The notes beneath the pieces were generated by a model. It made no database searches. It was not told the DNA's origin and worked only from the letters and a program-made list of their open reading frames with translations. 64,000 bases of DNA, taken from contig NC_019682.1 of assembly GCF_000316575.1 (NCBI RefSeq), positions 2,354,001 through 2,418,000 of the forward strand. The letters run 5' to 3'. The position numbers were made by a program, and so were the translations under genes. The stretch is from Calothrix sp. PCC 7507 (GTDB lineage: Bacteria; Cyanobacteriota; Cyanobacteriia; Cyanobacteriales; Nostocaceae). Shown here one piece after another: positions 56,656 through 64,000 of the stretch (position 1 is the stretch's first letter; each line of letters begins with the position of its first letter).

Positions 56656-57127
56656 GATACTATGTCCCCATCAATTATTTGGTTTTTGCATTTGGCAGAC
56701 ATACTAAAAGTTGTTGCACAGATAATAGGTGTTTTTTGAGCAGCTAAAATCCCTAAATCACAAAAATTTCAGGAAATTTATCTGTGCAAATTAAAAAATT
56801 TATATAACTGATCTGAAGTATGAAATTTCCAAGATATGGCGGTTTTCAGATCAGAAATCTGTTTGGTGCGTCTCTGCGTCAGGTAAATTCATACCTGTAT
56901 TCAGCAACGCCGAAATTTTAGTATCAGCCAAAACAAGCTAGGGTTCCGACTTGATTACGACGAAATAACAACCGCTACAAGATACAATTCACCATAGTCA
57001 TTTTCCGTAAAGTTTTTCGTTCTGATATGAAAAATGAGCCTCATTTTCTCGTAGAGGCACAAAATAGAATATTCGACAGGTTAGAAATTAATAAAAACTT
57101 GAAACTAAGAAACTTGTTGGGGAACAA
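56656..57127. other. Spacer between two minus-strand genes
   Basis: I see no gene or clear RNA in this AT-rich stretch. A weak GCCTC/GAGGC hairpin near 57034-57056 could lie at the 3' end of the WD40 gene. Confidence 0.45.
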
Positions 57128-58186
57128 TTACTGACTGCGCCAAACCTTGATTTGTTTGTCAAATCCACCACTAGCAAGCATTTTTCCATTGGGACTAAAA
57201 GCGATCGCACTTACCCAATCTGTATGTTCATTCAGTGTATTGATTAACTGACCTGTAGTCAAATTCCATAGCTTAATCCCGTCTCTACCAGCACTGGCGA
57301 GGGTTTTGCCGTCGGGGTTAATGGCAATAGCATTCACCCAGTTGTTGTGTCCCACGAGGGTACGCACTAGTTCCCCATTATTAATATTCCACAATTTGAT
57401 TGTGCGATCGCGGCTAGCCGTAATTAAGTTTTCTCCGTTCGGTGTAAAAGCTACGGTGCTAACTGCCTGAGAGTGTGCTGTAAATTCTCGGATTAATTTC
57501 CCAGTACTCAAATTCCACAGCTTAGTTACCCCCTTAAAGTCACCACTAGCCAAAGTCTGACCGTCAGGACTAATCGCTAGTGTATGAATTGAGTTCTCAA
57601 ACCTTACAAGAGTTGACAGAGGTCGCTGTTGTGGCAAATCCCAGAGGCGAATTCCGTCTAAAGCACCACTGATGAGAACTTTACTATCAGGTGATACCGC
57701 TAAAGACATGACATTACTGGTATGTCCCTGAAAAGAGCGGCTAAATTGTTGGCTTTTGAGATTCCAAAGATTAATTGTGTGGTCGCTGCTACAGCTGACG
57801 AGGGTTTGTCCATCTGGCGAAATCACCAAAGAGTCCACTGCTGTTTTATGTGCTTTGCGGATAGTCCCCACTCGGTCACCATTAACTAAATTCCACAAGC
57901 GAATTACACCCTCATTCTCAGCACCACCACTAGCCAGAATTTTGCTATCTGGGCTAAAAGCTAGAGATTTAACAGTTCCGGCATGTCCACGCAAGGTGTA
58001 CAATAACTGAGGATTGGCAAAGCTTTGTGTAGTTTGGGAATCTGGTGTTACTTTAACAGCAGCTTCAGCAACATGGATGTTTACCCCATCCCAGATTGGA
58101 ATTAAAAGGGCAACAGCTGCCATAAATGACAAAATAATCTTAGGGCGAAACACAAAATCACTCCCACCTCTTCCCTGACTCGCCAC
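57128..58186 (-). CDS. WD40 repeat protein
   Basis: A 352-residue protein with an N-terminal membrane anchor or signal (about 17-43) and seven WD40 repeats filling residues 58-352. Examples are LRGHAGTVKSLAFSPDSKILASGG, FTAHSQAVSTVAFTPNGENL, IKLWNINNGELVRTLVGH, and a final SGGFDKQIKVWRSQ. It should fold as a single propeller on the outer side of the plasma or thylakoid membrane and bind partner proteins. It starts at GTG; no ATG fits better. Confidence 0.9.
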   Translation of the reverse strand: MASQGRGGSDFVFRPKIILSFMAAVALLIPIWDGVNIHVAEAAVKVTPDSQTTQSFANPQLLYTLRGHAGTVKSLAFSPDSKILASGGAENEGVIRLWNLVNGDRVGTIRKAHKTAVDSLVISPDGQTLVSCSSDHTINLWNLKSQQFSRSFQGHTSNVMSLAVSPDSKVLISGALDGIRLWDLPQQRPLSTLVRFENSIHTLAISPDGQTLASGDFKGVTKLWNLSTGKLIREFTAHSQAVSTVAFTPNGENLITASRDRTIKLWNINNGELVRTLVGHNNWVNAIAINPDGKTLASAGRDGIKLWNLTTGQLINTLNEHTDWVSAIAFSPNGKMLASGGFDKQIKVWRSQ

Positions 58187-58273
58187 TGTTTATCCTCACT
58201 TTTTGAATCAGCGCCCAAATAAATTTTTCAGAGTTATGAGGCGCAGATGTTTAATTCATAACTCAGTAATTCA

Positions 58274-58567
58274 TTATAAGGGTGGTTTTTTCTTAGTGGT
58301 AGTCAGGGTGGGCAAGGTTGTGCTAGATGAACGAGAGGGTAAGTAATGTTGCACCACAGGTTCTTCTGGCAAGGGGCGACTCTGCTGGATGCGCCATAAT
58401 TTAAAACCAAGGGTTATCCCTGCCATCCCTAAGCCAAAAGCAAATAACGCCCAGCTATCATCTAATCCCCCAATCAGTGCATCTACCACGCCCATCGTAA
58501 TCAATACGCTGATTATTGGTTCTTTCCGGTAGGCTGACTTCAAAAAACGAGGTAATACGGCATTCAT
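58274..58567 (-). CDS. Small membrane protein, unknown
   Basis: A 97-residue protein with two hydrophobic segments (about 18-33 and 40-58) separated by GGLDDSW, then a Thr/Ser/Pro-rich tail ending KKKPPL. ATG 58567 is used rather than the adjacent GTG. It is conserved-looking but not recognised. It lies 88 bp upstream of the WD40 gene on the same strand. Confidence 0.65.
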   Translation of the reverse strand: MNAVLPRFLKSAYRKEPIISVLITMGVVDALIGGLDDSWALFAFGLGMAGITLGFKLWRIQQSRPLPEEPVVQHYLPSRSSSTTLPTLTTTKKKPPL

Positions 58568-58904
58568 CACAGCTTGGTTTGATCCAGTTTAGCTTTTGTA
58601 TCAATTTACCGAGAATATCTAACCCACAATTAGACCGTTTCTGGCCTGTCTTGATGAGAAGCACCTCATATTATAATTTTCTCAGTAGAAGAGGAAGTGT
58701 AGTAATTAACCCTCTTGCATGTAGTAATTGCACTCCAAGGATAATACTTAACTTTTTCTGGTATGCTTCATGGCCATAGACGCTATGTAGTAGGAAGTAG
58801 TTCACGGTTTTCTTGCTTAAGTTAAAACCAGCTAGGATATCCAGCTGGTTCAGACTTTTCTGATTACTAGCTTACAACTTGCACGCCAGTACTTCCTAGG
58901 GTTA
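58568..58904. other. Spacer downstream of hli
   Basis: No gene is seen. An AGCTAGGATATCCAGCTGG imperfect hairpin near 58830-58850 might be the end of the hli transcript. Confidence 0.45.
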
Positions 58905-59078
58905 CTACTTCAGACCGAGCCACGATATGACCCCTTGATTGGTAACATACTCAATTAGTACCATCAAGATGAAGCCAATCATCGCCGCCCGACCATTCAA
59001 GCGTTCAGCATATTCGTTAAAGCCAAACTTCGGTTCTTCTAGTTTGGGGGTATTAGTCGGCTTTGGTTGTGAGATCAT
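58905..59078 (-). CDS. High light inducible protein (HLIP)
   Basis: A 57-residue one-helix chlorophyll-binding protein. FGFNEYAERLNGRAAMIGFI carries the ExxNGR chlorophyll-binding motif (Glu, Asn, Arg), and VLIEYVTNQGVISWLGL finishes the helix. HLIPs protect photosystem II assembly intermediates and store chlorophyll under light stress. The ATG at 59078, with AAGGAATT upstream, gives the family's usual length; the frame is open further upstream. Confidence 0.94.
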   Translation of the reverse strand: MISQPKPTNTPKLEEPKFGFNEYAERLNGRAAMIGFILMVLIEYVTNQGVISWLGLK

Positions 59079-59432
59079 GAATAATTCCTTTTTTTGGCAA
59101 ACTAAACTTGACTGTGAGAAGCATGAACGAAGGTCTCCTCCACTCAGAACTTCGGTGAGTTTTAAACTGATTGCTATACTTGAGTGCCAAGATAGCCTGA
59201 AAAATCCAGCGGGAGCATCCCAGGAAGCTCCCATGTAAACAGAGTGTTTACAATTTTTAATTATTCTTTATATATTTTAGGAAGACTGGGGTAATAGTCA
59301 AGAGTATAGAGATAGCAGTATTGCCTGTGATCTGGAAAAACTTAGGGAAATGATTAAGCTATCTCGAATACGGAAGTAGCCACTCTGAAACTGACAGGCT
59401 ACAGTTAAACAAAAATTTATCAGAGGCTGTAA
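59079..59432. other. Divergent promoter region of hli and ald
   Basis: There is no gene. The region is AT-rich around 59240-59290. Stress control of hli is expected, but I cannot point to a defined HLR1-type site. Confidence 0.45.
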
Positions 59433-60524
59433 ATGGAAATCGGCGTTCCTAAGGAGACAAAGGATCAGGAATTTCGAGTTGGGTTAAGTCCTTCGAGTGT
59501 ACGGGTGCTGCGGGAAAATGGTCATACCATCTTCGTGGAAACACAAGCAGGTACTGGTGCTGGATTTATGGATGGTGAGTACGTAAGCGCTGGAGCGGAG
59601 ATTGTCCCCACACCGGAAGCTGTTTGGCATCGGGAACTAGTTGTTAAGGTGAAAGAACCGCTGACGACTGAGTATAAATTTTTGCATAAGGAACAGATAT
59701 TGTTTACTTATCTGCATCTAGCAGCCGATCGCAAACTGACCGAGTATTTAATTGATTGTGGCACGAGTGCGATCGCCTACGAAACTGTAGAACAACCCGG
59801 TGCTAACAAACTACCTTTGCTCTCCCCCATGAGCATCATTGCCGGTCGGCTATCAGTACAATTTGGGGCAAGATATTTAGAACGCCAGCAAGGTGGTAGA
59901 GGCGTGCTTTTGGGTGGTGTTCCTGGAGTCAAAGCAGGTAAAGTAGTGATTTTAGGTGGTGGTGTTGTCGGTACAGAAGCCGCTAAAATCGCCGTGGGCA
60001 TGGGTGCTACTGTGCAGATTTTAGATGTTAATGTTGAGCGACTCTCCTACCTAGAAACGCTATTTGGCTCTAGAGTGGAACTGCTTTACAGCAACTCTGC
60101 CCATATCGAGGCCGCAGTCAAAGATGCCGATTTGTTAATCGGTGCAGTGTTAGTGCCAGGACGTAGGGCCCCAATATTAGTATCTCGTGAATTGGTCAAA
60201 CAAATGCGTCCTGGTTCTGTAATTGTTGACGTTGCTGTTGACCAAGGTGGTTGTGTGGAGACTTTACACTCTACATCCCACACCAACCCAATTTACCTTG
60301 ATGAAGGTGTCGTGCATTATGGCGTTCCCAATATGCCGGGTGCAGTACCTTGGACAGCAACCCAGGCGCTGAACAACAGTACACTACCTTATGTTGTCCA
60401 GTTGGCAAATCTGGGAATCAAAGCGTTGGCAGTTAACCCAGCCTTAGCTAAGGGTTTAAATGTGCAGAATCATCGCTTAGTGCATCCTGCAGTGCAAGAG
60501 GTATTCCCTGATTTGGTAAGTTAA
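59433..60524 (+). CDS. ald: Alanine dehydrogenase
   Basis: A 363-residue NAD-dependent enzyme that interconverts L-alanine and pyruvate plus ammonia. It starts MEIGVPKETKDQEFRVGLSP, with the substrate Arg. The NAD fold is at VVILGGGVVGTEAAKIAVGMGA (about 170-191), followed by VHYGVPNMPGAVPWTATQALNN. Length and motifs are standard. In filamentous cyanobacteria it contributes to alanine breakdown in heterocysts. Confidence 0.96.
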   Translation: MEIGVPKETKDQEFRVGLSPSSVRVLRENGHTIFVETQAGTGAGFMDGEYVSAGAEIVPTPEAVWHRELVVKVKEPLTTEYKFLHKEQILFTYLHLAADRKLTEYLIDCGTSAIAYETVEQPGANKLPLLSPMSIIAGRLSVQFGARYLERQQGGRGVLLGGVPGVKAGKVVILGGGVVGTEAAKIAVGMGATVQILDVNVERLSYLETLFGSRVELLYSNSAHIEAAVKDADLLIGAVLVPGRRAPILVSRELVKQMRPGSVIVDVAVDQGGCVETLHSTSHTNPIYLDEGVVHYGVPNMPGAVPWTATQALNNSTLPYVVQLANLGIKALAVNPALAKGLNVQNHRLVHPAVQEVFPDLVS

Positions 60525-60986
60525 TATTCAGTTAACAGTTAACAGTTATTCAGTTATCAGTTTTGGTAGGGTGCGTTACGCTTTCAGCTAACGCACGATG
60601 GTCTTAACTTCTAGCATTCGATGGTGATGGTGGGTTACGGCAAAGCCTAACCCACCCTACAAAAGAGCCAAAATCTTGATTTTCAAGCGCTTTAGCTTTA
60701 AGTTGACACCAATGGGCAATGCCATGTCCCTACGGGTGTACCTCACTAGTGGTTTGTCAATTTTGTTTTGAGGGGTTTTTGGTAGTGCGGGCATCTTGCC
60801 CGCGTGAGCGAGACGCTCACACTACAGTCCCTCATTTCAACCCTGACAGACTACTAGGTTAGAAAACGCTATAGCGGTTCCCATTCAGATGCGGTACAAA
60901 ATTATATCGCAAGCTGTAAGGGCACGGCAGTGCCGTGCCCTTACGGGTGTACCTCACATAACCGAGAATTGCTATATAACTGTTTC
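60525..60986. other. Spacer packed with palindromic repeats
   Basis: No gene is seen. It has a GTGCGTTA...TAACGCAC hairpin near 60570-60598, a GTGGGTTA...TAACCCAC hairpin near 60630-60656, a GCGGGCA...TGCCCGC repeat near 60786-60802, and a long palindrome at 60916-60944 flanked on its right by TACGGGTGTACCTCAC, which also occurs at 60731-60746. Confidence 0.65.
60916..60944. repeat. 29-bp near-perfect palindrome
   Basis: GTAAGGGCACGGCA and TGCCGTGCCCTTAC are exact reverse complements separated by one G. It probably belongs to a dispersed element with the 16-bp direct repeat TACGGGTGTACCTCAC (60731-60746 and 60942-60957). Confidence 0.85.
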
Positions 60987-61802
60987 CTAATTAATTAAAC
61001 TATGAATTACTTGAGATAAAGGGTTGATAAATTCTTCGTCAGTCCAATATCCATCATGGCTTTGAGGATTCCATGATTGCCAGATATTTCCTGAATCAAT
61101 CTCTATATCTTGCTCGACAACTAAGTCATAAGAAGGCGACAAAGGTTTCAATGGCCAACCTAAAACATCATCTTTGTCGTAGTAGTTCAGCCATTTAAAA
61201 TCAGCGTTGGGCTTGGGAATTGCTTTAATGTCAGCAAATCCGGCTACAAATAGGGGAATATTGCAACCAGTAGTAAATAGATATTTTAAAGATTTTAATT
61301 TGAGAAAATCTTCTTGCTCTGATTTAAAATCAGGATAATCTAAGCTACCTGTCTGCCAAATACCTTTATTGTTTTGAGCATCCCAAAGATAATTTGAGAT
61401 AACTTGACAACCTAATGAATGGGCTACAATAACAATAGGAATATTATTAGTTTCTAATTCTTTTCTGGCAACTTGCAGAGAATAAATAATAATTTTTTGA
61501 ATTTTTTTATAAACACTACCATCATCTGTAGCTCGATGTTCTAAGGTAGATACATCACTAAAACCAAATAGCATAAATTTTCGCAAATCTTGCCAAGCTA
61601 GTGGGGTACTATGTCGCATATTTTCCCAAACACTATGTTGGTAATGCTGGAGAGCCGTTTGATAGTAAATTGGCTCAAAATGAACTTTACTCCAAATTTC
61701 TTCACCTAGCTGTTTTTCTAGCGCTTGTTTCAAACCTAGGTAATATTCTTTCTCTGTTTCCCCCATGCCGTGGATAGTTATAAATACTAGCTCTTTGGTC
61801 AT
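60987..61802 (-). CDS. Alpha/beta hydrolase (lipase-like), unknown substrate
   Basis: A 271-residue protein beginning with a strand and HGMGETEKEYY (residues 11-21), the oxyanion region. The nucleophile elbow IVAHSLGCQ has Ser129. A late HDGYWTDEEFI part may supply the catalytic His. There is no signal peptide. It resembles cytosolic serine hydrolases of the DUF676/lipase type, which is inference. It is divergent from the tandem protease cassettes. Confidence 0.75.
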   Translation of the reverse strand: MTKELVFITIHGMGETEKEYYLGLKQALEKQLGEEIWSKVHFEPIYYQTALQHYQHSVWENMRHSTPLAWQDLRKFMLFGFSDVSTLEHRATDDGSVYKKIQKIIIYSLQVARKELETNNIPIVIVAHSLGCQVISNYLWDAQNNKGIWQTGSLDYPDFKSEQEDFLKLKSLKYLFTTGCNIPLFVAGFADIKAIPKPNADFKWLNYYDKDDVLGWPLKPLSPSYDLVVEQDIEIDSGNIWQSWNPQSHDGYWTDEEFINPLSQVIHSLIN

Positions 61803-61882
61803 AATAGGTACTGAGTGAGGTGAAAGTGGCTAGTGTATCAGCAGTATTGCAATTCGGGGGTGCGGGGTGATGGGGTGCCGGG

Positions 61883-61907
61883 GCGATCGCCTTTACATTA
61901 CCGTAAA
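61883..61907 (+). promoter_or_regulatory. Conserved upstream block of cassette 1
   Basis: GCGATCGC followed by CTTTACATTACCGTAAA, where TTTAC (61892-61896) and GTAAA (61903-61907) are inverted. The same block occurs at 62672 and 63461. It could be an operator. Confidence 0.4.
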
Positions 61908-61944
61908 ATGAAGTTAAGCCAATTGATCGCTAGATAGGGTGGAG

Positions 61945-62265
61945 ATGATGACGCAATTAACACCAAAACAACCCCCACGCCGAGGACGAATCTTTCCCGA
62001 ACGGACTTTATCGCCAGAGGAACTGGCTAGCCGCAAAGCCGAAGATGAAGCATTTTATCTGCGTTGTTGGGCAATTTTTGAGCGTGTACGTCCCGATTTG
62101 ATTCAAGAACACTATGGCTGGTATGTTGGTGTGGAGCCGGATAGTGGTAATTACTTCATTGATGCAGATAAAATGCAAGCTCATAGAAAAGCCTTAGAAA
62201 AGTACCCAAATACTAGACATTGTGTATTTTGCCTAAATGAGACGGGAACAACTGGCAGAATATGA
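61945..62265 (+). CDS. Small cassette protein, copy 1 (possible DUF5678-like)
   Basis: A 106-residue soluble protein beginning MMTQLTPKQPPRRGRIFPER, then a charged helix (LSPEELASRKAEDEAFYLRC), then GWYVGVEPDSGNYFID, resembling the small DUF5678 fold, and ending NETGTTGRI. Its function is unknown. GGTGGAG precedes two adjacent ATGs (61945, 61948). Its TGA overlaps the ATG of the protease gene (ATGA), so translation is probably coupled. The pair repeats twice more at 789-bp spacing. Confidence 0.78.
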   Translation: MMTQLTPKQPPRRGRIFPERTLSPEELASRKAEDEAFYLRCWAIFERVRPDLIQEHYGWYVGVEPDSGNYFIDADKMQAHRKALEKYPNTRHCVFCLNETGTTGRI

Positions 62266-62624
62266 TTAAGGGTATTTTTGGTGAAAAAGGGCAAATATTT
62301 TTTGAACTTGATTTTTTAACATCTGATGGATTAAATCTGCCTGTTGATGCGATGTTAGATACAGGCTTCACAGGTTTTATGGCAATTAATAAACAAGATT
62401 TAGATGGACTTGACTGGGTTTATATAGGAAATGAACCTCTGCGAACTGCACAGGGGGAAACTATGTTTGATAGCTATTTAGGTAAAGTACTTTTGGATGG
62501 ACAGGAGTATGAAATTCCTATTTATGCAGGGGAAGAAATCACAGAAGTATTAATAGGTTCAGAATGGTTGAAAATTCTGCCTTTGGTGGTGAATTATCAG
62601 GACGGGATATTGAGGCTGGGATGA
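62262..62624 (+). CDS. Retropepsin-like clan AA aspartic protease, copy 1
   Basis: A 120-residue protein with LPVDAMLDTGFTGFMAI near residues 26-42: the D-T-G motif with following Phe is that of the clan AA DTGF family (AF_0612-like). VLIGSEWLKILPLVVNY near the end matches the second psi strand (family pattern G-x-x-W/L-L). One DTG per chain means it would act as a dimer. The substrate is unknown; the overlapping upstream protein is the obvious candidate partner. Confidence 0.85.
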   Translation: MIKGIFGEKGQIFFELDFLTSDGLNLPVDAMLDTGFTGFMAINKQDLDGLDWVYIGNEPLRTAQGETMFDSYLGKVLLDGQEYEIPIYAGEEITEVLIGSEWLKILPLVVNYQDGILRLG

Positions 62625-62671
62625 GTATACTATTTTTTTAACGAAGCGCGAAAAGGGGAAGAGGCTGTGAG

Positions 62672-62696
62672 GCGATCGCCTTTACATTACCGTAAA
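62672..62696 (+). promoter_or_regulatory. Conserved upstream block of cassette 2
   Basis: GCGATCGCCTTTACATTACC followed by GTAAA, the same as before cassette 1. Confidence 0.4.
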
Positions 62697-62733
62697 ATTA
62701 GATCAAGCCAATCGATCGCTAGATAGGGTGGAG

Positions 62734-63054
62734 ATGATGACGCAATTAACACCAAAACAACCCCCACGCCGAGGACGAATCTTTCCCGAACGGACTCTAT
62801 CACCAGAGGAACTGGCTAGACGTAAAGCTGAAGATGAAGCATTTGATCAGCGTTGTTGGGCAATTTTTGAGCGTGTACGTCCCGAATTGATTCAAGAACA
62901 CTATGGCTGGTATGTTGGCGTGGAGCCGGATAGTGGTGATTACTTCATTGATGCAGATAGAATGCAAGCTCACAAAAAAGTCCTTGAGAAATACCCTAAT
63001 ACAGACCATTTTGTATATTGCTTGAATGAGACGGGAACAACTGGCAGAATATGA
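62734..63054 (+). CDS. Small cassette protein, copy 2
   Basis: A 106-residue paralogue of the protein at 61945, with the same start (MMTQLTPKQPPRRGRIFPER), GWYVGVEPDSGDYFID core and NETGTTGRI end. Differences are conservative and clustered in the central helix and near the C-terminus (TDHFVYC in place of TRHCVFC). Its stop overlaps the next ATG by 4 bp, as in copy 1. All features suggest it is intact and under selection, although that has not been tested. Confidence 0.78.
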   Translation: MMTQLTPKQPPRRGRIFPERTLSPEELARRKAEDEAFDQRCWAIFERVRPELIQEHYGWYVGVEPDSGDYFIDADRMQAHKKVLEKYPNTDHFVYCLNETGTTGRI

Positions 63055-63413
63055 TTCAGGGAATTTTTGGTAGTGAGGGGCAGCTGTTTTTTGAACTTGA
63101 TTTGATTACTAATGATGGGCTAAATCTGCCTGTGGATGCTATGTTAGATACTGGTTTTACAGGCTTTTTAGCTATTAATAAACAAGACTTAGATAGTCTT
63201 GATTGGATTTACATCGGTAAGGAACGTTTGCGAACTGCACAGGGAGAGACTAAATTTTCTACTTATTCAGGTAAGATACTTTTGGATGAACAGGAGTATC
63301 AAATTCCTGTTTATGCAGGAGACGAAATTACAGAAATATTGTTAGGTTCAAAGTGGCTGAAAATTTTGCCGTTAGTAGCTAATTATCAGGCTGGGTTATT
63401 GACGCTGGGATGA
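63051..63413 (+). CDS. Retropepsin-like clan AA aspartic protease, copy 2
   Basis: A 120-residue paralogue of the protease at 62262 with LPVDAMLDTGFTGFLAI and LLGSKWLKILPLVANY. The active-site Asp-Thr-Gly is kept. Charge and surface residues differ (GKERLRTAQGETKFSTYSG), so the two proteases may differ in target. The 3' tail of the unit (ACTATTTTTTTAA) is shared with copy 1. Confidence 0.85.
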   Translation: MIQGIFGSEGQLFFELDLITNDGLNLPVDAMLDTGFTGFLAINKQDLDSLDWIYIGKERLRTAQGETKFSTYSGKILLDEQEYQIPVYAGDEITEILLGSKWLKILPLVANYQAGLLTLG

Positions 63414-63460
63414 GTAGACTATTTTTTTAATGAAGTGCGAAAGGGTGGAGAGGCTGTAAA

Positions 63461-63485
63461 GCGATCGCCTTTACACTACCGTAAA
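63461..63485 (+). promoter_or_regulatory. Conserved upstream block of cassette 3
   Basis: GCGATCGCCTTTACACTACC followed by GTAAA. One base in the spacer differs while both TTTAC and GTAAA arms are kept. Confidence 0.4.
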
Positions 63486-63522
63486 ATTGGATTAAGCCAA
63501 TTGATCGCTAGTTGAGGTAGAG

Positions 63523-63843
63523 ATGATGCCGCAATTAACACCAAAACAACCCCCACACCGAGGACGCATCTTTCCCGAACGGACTTTATCACCAGCAGAA
63601 CTGGCTAGACGCAAAGCTGAACGAGAGCAATTTCATCGACGTTGTCGCGCAATTTTTGAGCGCTTGCGTCCCCAATATGTCGAGCAACACTACAGCTGGT
63701 ATATTGCGGTAGAGCCGGAGAGCGGTGATTACTTTATTGATGAAAATATAGAAGTAGCTAGCCATAAAGCACGGGAGAAACACCCCAATGCAGTACATTG
63801 CATGTTTTGTTTAAATGAAACCGGGTCTACTGGTACGATATGA
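63523..63843 (+). CDS. Small cassette protein, copy 3 (diverged)
   Basis: A 106-residue paralogue beginning MMPQLTPKQPPHRGRIFPER. It is more diverged than copies 1 and 2 in the helix (REQFHRRCRAIFERLRPQYVEQ) and middle (YIAVEPESGDYFIDENIEVA), and ends NETGSTGTI. The gene is intact. Its protease partner is truncated, so this copy may be an orphan. Confidence 0.75.
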   Translation: MMPQLTPKQPPHRGRIFPERTLSPAELARRKAEREQFHRRCRAIFERLRPQYVEQHYSWYIAVEPESGDYFIDENIEVASHKAREKHPNAVHCMFCLNETGSTGTI

Positions 63844-63884
63844 TGCAGGTTTTTTTTGTAGTAGGGGAGAGCTTTTTTTTGAAT
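63840..63884 (+). pseudogene. Truncated third DTGF protease
   Basis: The ATG overlaps the previous stop as in copies 1 and 2, and about 45 bp still resemble the start of the protease (ATGATGCAGGTTTTTTTTGT against ATGATTCAGGGAATTTTTGG). Similarity then ends at the start of an antitoxin-like gene, in the same frame. The DTG motif and all the rest are missing. Confidence 0.72.
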
Positions 63885-64000
63885 ATGAATATCCAAATTA
63901 AACCCGAATTAGAGCGAATTATCCAAGAACAAATTGCTACGGGTAGGTATGCGAATCCCGAAGAGGTTATTAGTAAAGCACTAAAACTGCTTTTAGAGTG
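63885..64000 (+). CDS. ParD-like ribbon-helix-helix antitoxin, cut by window end
   Basis: The first 38 codons begin MNIQIKPELERIIQEQIATG and continue RYANPEEVISKALKLLLE, the ribbon-helix-helix form of ParD-type antitoxins (strand, then two helices with the R-Y-x-N/S-x-E-E-V motif). A RelE/ParE-type toxin would be expected just beyond the window. It may start at the ATG or at TTG two codons earlier. Confidence 0.78.
   Translation, partial: MNIQIKPELERIIQEQIATGRYANPEEVISKALKLLLE

Noticed and set aside
39-64000. CRISPR arrays.
   Set aside because: The tandem repeats seen are 7-14 bp without spacers, or are in-frame coding repeats; there are no evenly spaced 25-40 bp repeats and no cas genes.

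Overview
The window reads as chromosome from a filamentous, probably heterocyst-forming cyanobacterium (Nostocales, Nostoc/Calothrix-like). The grounds are: dense GCGATCGC (HIP1) palindromes in genes and spacers; plastid/cyanobacterial marker genes (psbX beside ycf66, a YggT/Ycf19 gene, an hli gene, a CcsA/CcsB-type cytochrome assembly gene, a Ycf21-type chorismate lyase, cyAbrB); the hmp hormogonium taxis locus; and spacers full of 7-bp tandem repeats and small palindromic elements. The genus is an inference.

Layout. 0-9 kb: housekeeping and membrane genes (HdeD-like, htpG, rpmB, TspO-like, DUF2127, VanX-type dipeptidase, DUF1350 hydrolase, yidD, polyprenol/phytol kinase). 9.2-16.8 kb: an accessory peptide-export island. 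It has an adaptor protein of the HlyD type with internally repeated hairpin arms, a C39-peptidase ABC exporter, and five small precursor-like genes. Four of these share a nearly constant double-glycine leader but have unrelated cores (acidic-then-basic twice, twin CX3C, FFGR repeats). The fifth, upstream, has a diverged leader. 16.8-31 kb: an alpha/beta hydrolase, a thioredoxin-like protein, pyrH-frr with a clear terminator, a geranylgeranyl-reductase-family flavoprotein, a CPBP protease, cyAbrB, an SdhB-like gene that lacks its N-terminal 2Fe-2S domain, a pair of PD40 lipoproteins, ycf66-psbX, yggT, accC and tRNA-Leu(GAG). accC and the tRNA sit between two perfect 88-bp inverted repeats. 31-36.5 kb: chorismate lyase, DUF3352 protein, ccsB, a small membrane protein, and tilS with an in-frame insertion of a dispersed repeat.

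36.6-49.7 kb: hmpF on the minus strand, divergent from hmpA-B-C-D-E on the plus strand. These encode a PatA-type regulator, CheY, CheW, a chemoreceptor and a giant hybrid CheA, a complete signalling pathway for hormogonium pilus motility. 49.7-61.8 kb: prolyl oligopeptidase, a double-domain M16 peptidase, a helical hypothetical protein, a WD40 protein, hli, alanine dehydrogenase and a lipase-like hydrolase. 61.9-64 kb: three tandem copies, in an exact 789-bp period, of a two-gene cassette (a small protein plus a retropepsin-like DTGF protease, joined by an ATGA overlap). The third protease is cut off after about 45 bp by a ParD-like antitoxin gene that runs off the window.

Best candidates for something undescribed: the multi-precursor peptide island with conserved leader-RNA hairpins, and the tandem small-protein/DTGF-protease cassettes. 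Functions are assigned from motifs and remembered families only; no search was run.
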